A stretch of DNA of 37,993 nt from Candidatus Rifleibacteriota bacterium. Its GTDB lineage: Bacteria > Muiribacteriota > Ozemobacteria > Ozemobacterales > Ozemobacteraceae. Under the pieces are notes generated by a model. That model searched no databases and was not told the DNA's origin. It saw nothing but the letters and a program-made list of their open reading frames with translations. The DNA lies in contig JAAYNI010000019.1 of NCBI GenBank assembly GCA_012520995.1, forward strand, positions 1-37,993, in the 5' to 3' direction. Position numbers and translations under genes: made by a program. Shown here piece by piece: positions 1 to 6,258 of the stretch. Position 1 is the first letter of the stretch, and each line of letters starts with the position of its first letter.

Positions 1-53
1 CCATTGAACACTTCATCAAGGACCTTTTTTCTGAAATTAACACTGTATGCCAT
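1..53 (-). CDS. IS630-family transposase, N-terminal fragment (runs off window)
   Basis: Reading leftward from an ATG at 53-51, the frame is open to the window edge and gives MAYSVNFRKKVLDEVFNG. This matches the typical start of the helix-turn-helix region of IS630-type transposases (M-x-Y-S-x-x-F/L-R-x-K-V). An AAGGA ribosome site lies about 8 bases before the ATG. Only 17 complete codons are visible, so family assignment rests on the N-terminal pattern. The terminal inverted repeat would be expected between here and the rnd promoter; the stretch at 102-120 (GTGTTACCTTTTTGGGGTC) is a candidate, not verified. A multicopy transposon at the very edge would explain why an assembly stopped here. 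Confidence 0.6.
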   Translation of the reverse strand, partial: MAYSVNFRKKVLDEVFN

Positions 54-145
54 TATAAATTTTCCTTTCTGGTTACCCGGAAAGGATGCAGTGCTTGGAA
101 AGTGTTACCTTTTTGGGGTCCGGATCAGTCTTTCTAAAATTAATA

Positions 146-175
146 CTGAACAATTTCCTGTCTTGGTGTTATAAT
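146..175 (+). promoter_or_regulatory. sigma-70-type promoter for rnd (extended -10)
   Basis: TATAAT at 170-175 is preceded by TG at 167-168, giving an extended -10 (TGTTATAAT). A weak -35 (CTGAAC, 146-151) sits 18 bases upstream. Predicted start of transcription is about 20 bases before the RNase D ATG. Confidence 0.5.
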
Positions 176-203
176 AGCTCACAGTCATATTTCGGATCAC
201 ACT

Positions 204-1451
204 ATGAAGACAATAAAATTCTCACCAGACAAGCTTTTAGAAAAAACTCAACTTATAGACAATACTGAAGATCTCGCAAAATTTTTCAAGCAAATTAATA
301 AAGCTGCTGTTATAGCTGTAGACGTAGAATCAGCGGCATTTTACAAATATTACGCCAGAATAAATCTCATACAAATTGCTACAGATAAGCATGCGGCTAT
401 TCTAGATCCTCAAAAAATCACTGATTTTACACCTTTCAAGGATTTTGTTGCCAAATCGAAAGCCGTGTGGCTTGTGCACGGTGGAGAATATGATATTGCT
501 ATGTTGGCAACTGACTTGAGTATTTGCATACACAACATTTGCGATATTAAGAAAGCAGCAGAGTTGATGGGATATGACCAGCTTGGGCTGAGTGCCCTCT
601 CTGAACGATTTTTAGGTTTCAAGCTGGATAAAAAATTACAGCGTTGCGATTGGTCCAAAAGACCTCTTACAGATGCCATGAAGCGTTATGCCATATTAGA
701 TTCCATATGCTTGGTTCCTATATATAAGTGCATAAAAGATGAGATAGCAAAAGCAGGCAGGACCAAATGGCTAAAGGAAGAGTCCGACAAGGTAGCTGAA
801 AAAGCCTGCAACACGCAGCCTCAAAAGCCTGATCCTTACGCTTTTTTGATAAAAGGCTCAAACAGACTTGGCAAACGTGGCTTGGCAATTTTGCGCTCGG
901 TATGGAATTTCCGTGAAGACTTGGCTAAGAAAATGGACAGAGCTCCATTTATGATTTTAACTAACAAGGATCTTCTTGATATAGCTCGTCAGGCACCTAA
1001 GAGTATGGCAGGCTTGGCGGCTGTTACCCAAGTTAACGAAAAGTTTTTGAAAAAACATGGCGCCGCACTTCAAAAAGCCATAAAGGAAGGCGCTTCTGCT
1101 TCTTTGACAGATCTGGAGCGTCCAAATGGCAGGTATAAACCCCACGAAGTGCCCTTGACTGCTTGGGAAGGCATGCTTTTAGCTTCTTTGAAAGAAATAA
1201 GGGTTGAGTTAGCTAACAAATTGGGTATAAGTCCAGGTGTTTTGGTTTCATCTCAAGCTCTTTATGAGATTGTCAGAGAGAAACCTGAGACTTTGGGGGA
1301 ACTCATACAGAGCGAAATCGTGCATGAGTGGCAAGCAAGAGAGATAGCCGCAAGCATGCTGCCAGTTTTGCAACAGGAACCGCCCGCTTCCGCCAAAAAG
1401 AAAAAACGCCGAACGCGACGGAAAGAACAGGGTGTGGGGCGTAGAGAGTAG
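204..1451 (+). CDS. rnd: Ribonuclease D (3'-5' exoribonuclease with HRDC domains)
   Basis: A cytoplasmic 3'-5' exonuclease that trims tRNA precursors and other small RNAs. The DEDD-type exonuclease motifs are visible: D40-V-E42 (Exo I), H92-GGEY-D97 (Exo II) and Y162-AIL-D166 (Exo III, DEDDy type). Two HRDC-like helical segments follow at about residues 212-295 and 310-390. At 415 aa it is somewhat longer than the usual 370-390 aa, because of a Lys/Arg-rich tail (KKKKRRTRRKE). The last codons (QGVGRRE and the TAG stop, 1428-1451) are formed by the same G-rich repeat found in intergenic DNA at 11541-11570, so the gene's 3' end seems to have been remade by a repeat. The ATG at 204 has no strong Shine-Dalgarno, but the domain starts soon after it. 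It is transcribed alone, away from the neighbouring minus-strand genes. Confidence 0.9.
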   Translation: MKTIKFSPDKLLEKTQLIDNTEDLAKFFKQINKAAVIAVDVESAAFYKYYARINLIQIATDKHAAILDPQKITDFTPFKDFVAKSKAVWLVHGGEYDIAMLATDLSICIHNICDIKKAAELMGYDQLGLSALSERFLGFKLDKKLQRCDWSKRPLTDAMKRYAILDSICLVPIYKCIKDEIAKAGRTKWLKEESDKVAEKACNTQPQKPDPYAFLIKGSNRLGKRGLAILRSVWNFREDLAKKMDRAPFMILTNKDLLDIARQAPKSMAGLAAVTQVNEKFLKKHGAALQKAIKEGASASLTDLERPNGRYKPHEVPLTAWEGMLLASLKEIRVELANKLGISPGVLVSSQALYEIVREKPETLGELIQSEIVHEWQAREIAASMLPVLQQEPPASAKKKKRRTRRKEQGVGRRE

Positions 1452-1645
1452 TTTTCAGTATTTGCGTGTAAAAACCATTCTTACTGGACCAGGAAGTTTT
1501 GTTTTTTTACAGAGTGCAGAAAAAAATGATCCAGCAATGGCTATTAAAGCTAATGATGCTAACATAAAGTCTCCCTTGAAAAAGGAACTAAAAACAAAAA
1601 CTTCTATAAAACTCTTTTGTATAAGTCATCAGCTAACTAGCGGTT

Positions 1646-1768
1646 TCAAAGTTTTACGGGAGACCTCATTCCCTTAGGCGGATAGTAGCAGAAATCTTTG
1701 TCTTGGGTAATAGAGACTATCTTGTTGTCAGATATGACAAGTGCCTGAAATAATTCGATGTCTATCAT
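1646..1768 (-). CDS. Possible 40-aa small protein downstream of the trk operon
   Basis: An ATG at 1768-1766 opens a 40-codon frame that ends with TGA at 1648-1646. It starts 5 bases after the stop of the membrane protein at 1774-2457, in the same direction. The product begins MIDIELFQALVISDNKIVSI and continues with TQDKDFCYYPPKGMRSPVKL. Composition is protein-like (hydrophobic N-half, then charged and aromatic residues), and the tight spacing suggests translational coupling. There is no obvious ribosome site beyond the preceding stop. No family is recognised. It could be chance, since it is short. The 190 bases between it and the rnd stop (1452-1645) show no feature I can name. Confidence 0.35.
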   Translation of the reverse strand: MIDIELFQALVISDNKIVSITQDKDFCYYPPKGMRSPVKL

Positions 1769-1773
1769 TTTTT

Positions 1774-2457
1774 TTAGTCATCGGCTTTATATGAGCAGTT
1801 GTTAAAAATTTTTTGATCCAGGATATCGTTAAGATCTCTGAAGATACTTCGAATACCCTGCGGAGCTTCATAACCTGTGCAACGTCTAAATTGGTCTCCA
1901 CTCTTTACTGCTTGAAGAACAGAATTGATTTCTTCAATAGGTGCAAGCAAGTTTTTTCTTAAAAACCTTAGAAAAAACAGTGTTATTGTGAAGACGAGGG
2001 ATGCCATAAAGACAATTCCCCAAGCTCCGGCGTTTCCTAGGTTTCTGGCTTTAAGATCGGCTCTAAGCATTGCATTTCTATTTGCTTCGCTTAGTTTTTG
2101 TATGGCTTCGACAAGAGCTTTTTTGCTTTCGTAGTTTCCTGAGAGTGCTTGGACATAATTAAAATTTATGCTTTTGATCGCGATAGCTTCGCCTTTTTCT
2201 GTTACATTATCTTTGGCTTGTTGAAGAGCCTTTTCGAAATCTGTTTGAATTTGCTTCGCATGCTCTTCGGAGTTATTTAATAAGGCTAAGCAGGCAAGCA
2301 TTCCTTCGCAAGCACGTAGGGAGCGTTCATTTTGCTCAATAATTATTTCTATTGCCGGTGCCATTCTCATAAACACCCAAATAGAGGCAAAAGCTGTTAA
2401 AAGGTTTATTGTGATTAGAAACCACATTCTTGTTTTTACGCTTTGCACAAGTTTCAT
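1774..2457 (-). CDS. Two-TM membrane protein with HAMP-like tail, no output domain
   Basis: 227 aa. A membrane helix at about residues 11-31 is followed by an extracytoplasmic helical segment (32-141, with many Glu/Lys/Ala heptads) and a second helix (145-166). The tail (167-220) contains PIEEINSVLQAVKSGDQF and ends RDLNDILDQK. That order (proline start, amphipathic helix, GD, second helix) resembles a HAMP linker. This is the layout of a chemoreceptor or histidine-kinase sensor half, but the protein ends before any kinase, methyl-accepting or cyclase domain. The start codon overlaps the trkA stop (ATGA at 2454-2457), so it is translated with the potassium uptake genes. A role as a potassium or osmotic sensor, or as an accessory subunit of the transporter, is inference from position only. 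Confidence 0.65.
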   Translation of the reverse strand: MKLVQSVKTRMWFLITINLLTAFASIWVFMRMAPAIEIIIEQNERSLRACEGMLACLALLNNSEEHAKQIQTDFEKALQQAKDNVTEKGEAIAIKSINFNYVQALSGNYESKKALVEAIQKLSEANRNAMLRADLKARNLGNAGAWGIVFMASLVFTITLFFLRFLRKNLLAPIEEINSVLQAVKSGDQFRRCTGYEAPQGIRSIFRDLNDILDQKIFNNCSYKADD

Positions 2458-3119
2458 GCTAAATTTTCCTCGCTCAGCTTAGGAATAGCCGCATCATTTG
2501 CGACTATAATGAGGTTGTCCTCAGCTTTTAATGGTTCATTTGGCGAAGGCTGAATGATTTTGCCTTTTGCATTTTTTCTTATTCCGACTACCAAAATGCC
2601 AAATTTTTTAGGCAACGAAAGTTCTATTAGAGTTTTACCAGCCATTGATGGCAGTGTCCGTATTTCTGTCAAATTTAAGTCTTCGCTTAGGCTGGTTTCT
2701 GTAACTATGTCCCTGTAGAGAAGTCTATTGGCAAAGCGTCTGCCAAACTCTTGTTCAGGGTTTATGATCTGGTGTGCTCCGACAAGTTGGAGGATTCGTT
2801 GCTGAGTTTTGTCAGTAGCTCGGGAAATAACCAAAGGGGTTCCCATTTGCCGTAACAAAGCAGTGCAGATTATCGAAGCTTCTCGTGATTCGTTGCCTAT
2901 GGCGCAGACTGCTGCATCTCTTTTACCTGGCTCCAGTTTTGCTAACTCTGCTTCGTCAGTTGCGTCAGCAACTATTGCTTCTGTTGCGAAGTTTGAAGCT
3001 TCTTCCACTAAGTTTTTTCTGGAATCTACAGCAAGAATTTCAGCACCTTTTTCAGATAATGCTCTAGCAAGGGACATGCCGAATTGCCCGAGGCCTATAA
3101 TTAGTATTTGTTGCGACAT
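2454..3119 (-). CDS. trkA: Trk/Ktr potassium uptake regulatory subunit TrkA (RCK)
   Basis: Cytoplasmic gating ring subunit of a Trk/Ktr potassium channel-transporter. 221 aa, matching the single-RCK KtrA type rather than the duplicated ~458-aa E. coli TrkA. The Rossmann dinucleotide site is G9-L-G11-Q-F-G14, with acidic D32 at the end of beta-2, as expected for NAD(H) binding. The C-terminal RCK_C-like part covers about residues 145-215. A good ribosome site (AGGAG, 8 bases before the ATG) selects the start at 3119. It lies 15 bases downstream of trkH and overlaps the next gene by 4 bases, so the three genes form one operon. Confidence 0.9.
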   Translation of the reverse strand: MSQQILIIGLGQFGMSLARALSEKGAEILAVDSRKNLVEEASNFATEAIVADATDEAELAKLEPGKRDAAVCAIGNESREASIICTALLRQMGTPLVISRATDKTQQRILQLVGAHQIINPEQEFGRRFANRLLYRDIVTETSLSEDLNLTEIRTLPSMAGKTLIELSLPKKFGILVVGIRKNAKGKIIQPSPNEPLKAEDNLIIVANDAAIPKLSEENLA

Positions 3120-3134
3120 TGGATAACTCCTGAG

Positions 3135-5138
3135 TTAGGTTAAGGATATCTTTGCTTCGGGATAGCGAGAAGCAGAGACAGAGTGTTCTTCGCTGAGAAG
3201 TGTGAATAAAGTCATAGGTCCTATTCGTCCAAGAAACATGGCGACAATGATTATGATTTTGCCAATCTCATCCAGGAGAGGGGTGGCTCCTATTGAGAGG
3301 CCAACTGTAGCTATTGCAGATGTGGTTTCAAAAATTAGATCTTTTGCTGATATTTCTTGTGTTGTAATTAACATTAATAGAGCGGTAAACCAGACTATTA
3401 TTCCTGCTGTGACAATAGTGACGGCTCTGTAAACGGTTGAGGAATTTATGCGTCTGTTTTGAAAAGTGATATCCCTTTTGTTGTTTATGTTTGTCCAAAA
3501 TGTCATGAGCAGAATTCCGAGCGTTGTAGTTTTTATTCCGCCGGCTGTACCGCCAGGGCTTCCGCCTACAAACATAAGGACAAGCATTATAAGAAAGGTA
3601 GAAGCTTTAATGCCTGAAAGAACTACGGAGTTAAATCCTGCGGTTCTAAGGGTTGCAGATTGAAACCAGGCATTATGAATTTTGTCAGTTATTGAAAGAC
3701 CAGACAAAGCTCCATTCCATTCAAAAATCGCTATAAAGATAGTGCCTGAAACCAATAAAAGAGTGGTGATGACAAGAGGTATTCTTGCAGCAATAGGAAC
3801 AGGTTTGCCTGAGAGCCATTTGGGGATCAGAAGTGTGGTTGTCGGAGCTATGCCTCCAAGAATTATTAAAGCTGCGACAGTGTGAAGTGCCAATGGAATT
3901 GTCTGGTATGGGATTAAGCTGCTGCTTTGCAGTGCGAATCCTGCATTGCAAAAAGCGGATATCGAAGTGAATAAACCGTGCCAGACAGCAGTAGCAAAAG
4001 GAGCTCCTTTATTATAGAAAAGAGAGGATAAAATAATTGCTCCTAACCCTTCAACTATGAAAGTGAATTTCAAAATTGTTTTCAGATAATAAAACAGGTC
4101 GTTATGATCAGTGTCTGTCAGCGAAGTGAGTATTTGTTCTTGCTTCAGAGATAAGCGGCGGCCCATGGCATGCATTGCGATAGTTGCTATTCCCATGATT
4201 CCGAGACCGCCAAGCTGGATTAGAAGAATGATGCAAACTTGTCCGAAAAGTGTGAAATCTTTAGAAGTATCAAGTGTTGTCAAGCCTGTAACACATACCG
4301 CACTGACAGATGTGAAAGCTGCATCTATAAATTTTATTGAACCGTCTTTGGCGGAGGCTGGCAGATAGAGCAAAAAGGTTCCAGTCATACATAGTGCCAA
4401 AAAAGTGCTTATTAAAATATGAGCGGGGCGGTTTATTAAAACTTCCCACCAATGTTCCTTTTTTTCAAAAAGTTGCTTTTCTCTTGGAAAGGACAAAATC
4501 ATCAGTATAGACAGGAAAAGAAGCGAATAGGGAAGATAGGTGAAAGCGGTTGTGTAAAAAGAGAGAATTAGAACAGTAAATATTATCAACAATAAAACTG
4601 TGTGCTTCTTTGATTCACTTTTATATGCCCAGTATCCATAGAAAGCCATGGCTATAAAAAAGGCACTTGTCAAAGCATAAGGAGCAAACAGGGTCTTGTC
4701 GGAATCAAAAATAAGATGGCATGCTGTGAGAATAGGAATTGAAGCAGTTGCCCAAAGCGCTCTTTGTTTTGCATTTTCTATGCGTATATTTTTACGTTTC
4801 TTAGTGAAAGCCAGCTGAAAACCGCTTATCAGAAAAATCGTTGAAATCAGAATAGTTGTTGCAGCCAAGGCGAAAAAAGGATTGGTGCTGATATAGATGA
4901 AAAGTGATGCGTAACATGAAATAGAGGCTATAATAGCAAAAAATTTTCCTGCAACAGGTTTTCTGAAGAGAGTTAAAGCGGATATTAAACAAGTTATAGT
5001 TGCAAGAGATGCTGTCACTAATTGATATGGACTATCAAATATTTTTTTTTCTGAAAAAGCAAATACAAAAGGAAGGGCGGCGAGAACAGGCAATGCTCCT
5101 TCAAGTCCAATGTTTGAAAGATTGGCGGGCGATTTCAT
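3135..5138 (-). CDS. trkH: Trk/Ktr potassium uptake membrane subunit TrkH, with N-terminal membrane extension
   Basis: Pore-forming subunit for potassium uptake. The four selectivity-filter repeats are visible: TSVSAVCVTGLTTLD (about residues 276-290), TSISAFCNAGFALQS, TLRTAGFNSVV and TSAIATVGLSIGATP, each with the conserved glycine. The TrkH/KtrB core begins near residue 235 (NRPAH), and core proteins are about 430-490 aa. This one has 667 aa because about 230 residues precede the core. That extension is rich in membrane helices (around 14-30, 37-57, 66-84, 88-111, 127-145, 151-172 and 179-215). The function of the extension is unknown to me. It is the first gene of the trkH-trkA-sensor operon. 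Confidence 0.92.
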   Translation of the reverse strand: MKSPANLSNIGLEGALPVLAALPFVFAFSEKKIFDSPYQLVTASLATITCLISALTLFRKPVAGKFFAIIASISCYASLFIYISTNPFFALAATTILISTIFLISGFQLAFTKKRKNIRIENAKQRALWATASIPILTACHLIFDSDKTLFAPYALTSAFFIAMAFYGYWAYKSESKKHTVLLLIIFTVLILSFYTTAFTYLPYSLLFLSILMILSFPREKQLFEKKEHWWEVLINRPAHILISTFLALCMTGTFLLYLPASAKDGSIKFIDAAFTSVSAVCVTGLTTLDTSKDFTLFGQVCIILLIQLGGLGIMGIATIAMHAMGRRLSLKQEQILTSLTDTDHNDLFYYLKTILKFTFIVEGLGAIILSSLFYNKGAPFATAVWHGLFTSISAFCNAGFALQSSSLIPYQTIPLALHTVAALIILGGIAPTTTLLIPKWLSGKPVPIAARIPLVITTLLLVSGTIFIAIFEWNGALSGLSITDKIHNAWFQSATLRTAGFNSVVLSGIKASTFLIMLVLMFVGGSPGGTAGGIKTTTLGILLMTFWTNINNKRDITFQNRRINSSTVYRAVTIVTAGIIVWFTALLMLITTQEISAKDLIFETTSAIATVGLSIGATPLLDEIGKIIIIVAMFLGRIGPMTLFTLLSEEHSVSASRYPEAKISLT

Positions 5139-5205
5139 ATTGAGATTCCAAACGGCATAAAAGCTTTCTGTTGGGCACTCTTCTTAGTGTGAAAAGCTGT
5201 CGCAG

Positions 5206-5268
5206 ATAGTTTGATGTTTTATGATTTCAAACTATGCTGGCAGTATAATATGATTTTTTCCGCATAGT
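5206..5268 (+). promoter_or_regulatory. Promoter with inverted repeats upstream of the 57-aa gene
   Basis: TATAAT at 5244-5249 is a perfect -10, though no good -35 lies 16-18 bases upstream. A 9-bp perfect inverted repeat (ATAGTTTGA 5206-5214, TCAAACTAT 5227-5235) covers the -35 position. A second pair (ACTATGC 5231-5237, GCATAGT 5262-5268) brackets the -10. Missing -35 plus overlapping palindromes suggests an activator- or repressor-controlled promoter. The spacer is shared with the divergent trkH gene. Confidence 0.4.
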
Positions 5269-5387
5269 CAAATTTGGTGAAAAGTAAGCTCAGCAGCTAA
5301 CTTTTATCTGCTTTAAAAAAATAAAAAAAACTCTAAACCTTTTCCGGGTTTTTGCCGATGTTGATCGCAGAAAGGGGAATTGAAGAT

Positions 5388-5561
5388 ATGAAACTTAACA
5401 AAGAACAAGCCTATTATATGCTCACTAATCTGGATAGTTTTGTGAGCAGCTTTGAAAAAAAGCACAACACCAAAGTTGGTGTGGGAGCTTTGCAGATTGT
5501 TCACGAACTCTTGCTTGAAAAGTCATTCCCCGAAGGCTACAGAGCAGATAAAGCACACTAA
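5388..5561 (+). CDS. Small uncharacterised 57-aa protein
   Basis: A soluble, mostly helical small protein starting MKLNKEQAYYMLTNLDSF and ending YRADKAH; no family is recognised. The ATG at 5388 is chosen because AAGGGG at 5372-5377 lies 10 bases upstream. An earlier in-frame start would add about 12 residues but lacks a ribosome site. The unit is self-contained. A -10 box lies at 5244, the roughly 130-base leader has two small hairpins (AGCAG/CTGCT at 5292-5312, AAACC/GGTTT at 5335-5351), and a strong terminator lies at 5695. That independence argues it is a real gene rather than a stray frame. Function is unknown. Confidence 0.6.
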   Translation: MKLNKEQAYYMLTNLDSFVSSFEKKHNTKVGVGALQIVHELLLEKSFPEGYRADKAH

Positions 5562-5694
5562 TCTCTTTCTGTAAGGCAAAAAGCGGAGAACCTATTCTCT
5601 CTGTTGCCTATTTGCGGAAAGATTCATGGTGTTGCGGCTCCGAGAGGCTTTTCGGATGACATACTCGCTTTTTGGTGCCTATGTGACACCCAAC

Positions 5695-5741
5695 TCGCCC
5701 GTGTCTTAAATAAACTTAAAGATACGGGCGAAATTATTTTT
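5695..5741 (+). terminator. Strong intrinsic terminator
   Basis: A 13-bp stem (TCGCCCGTGTCTT 5695-5707 with AAGATACGGGCGA 5719-5731, one G-T pair) has an 11-base loop and is followed by AATTATTTTT. It ends the 57-aa gene transcript, leaving a 3' untranslated region of about 130 bases that contains another small hairpin near 5638-5655. Confidence 0.75.
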
Positions 5742-6258
5742 AGCGGTTAAAACTAGTGCTTTGTTGCAGCAACAACTTTCTTTTCTTTTTTATCCACAGA
5801 TTACACAGATGGCCACAGACGAGGACAAATCTCGCAAAAACAGCTTATGCTACTGCATAAATTCTGTTTTTGCTCATAGCCTCTGATTAAGGACAGATAC
5901 TGATAATCGACACAAAATGGTTCTAAGCATTTATTTCTAATTTATACTTTGTAAGTTTTAATTTAATTCAGCTCGCCACTCAGCACTGTTCGTTGCCTTT
6001 CTGCCCACTATCCAGTACCCGCAACCCACTGTGTGTTATAGTCTGCGTCATCTGCGGATTTTACAATTTTTGGCAGTTTTTGTTCTAGGTATTTGGGTTT
6101 TTGCTATCATTCCCTACACTCTACTCCCTAAACCCTGATTTTAAGCTATGCTAATAATCTCGTCAGTGTGTTCCGTGTGTTCTGTGGTTTAAAGAGGGTT
6201 TTGGAATTTTTTTGTGCTTTTAGTGTGTTTCGTGGTTGAAAATGGTTTTATAGTTCCT
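5742..6258. repeat. Gene-free, repeat-rich spacer
   Basis: No coding potential is seen. The stretch strings together short sequences that recur elsewhere: AGTGCTTTGTTGCAGC (5755-5770, again at 11434-11449); a block at 5848-5908 related to 20416-20474; CTGCGTCATCTGCGGAT (6044-6060, close to 11610-11626; an inverted relative near 5790); C-rich CCCTA-type sequence (6112-6137); and GTGTTCCGTGTGTTCTGTGG (6168-6187, identical at 11657-11676), with a degenerate third copy at about 6222-6240. It lies between convergent units, so it may serve only as a repeat landing site. Confidence 0.6.

Noticed and set aside
1432-1677. 81-codon plus-strand frame overlapping the rnd end
   Set aside because: It overlaps the RNase D gene, has no ribosome site and lacks protein-like periodicity; the minus-strand 40-aa frame fits its context better.
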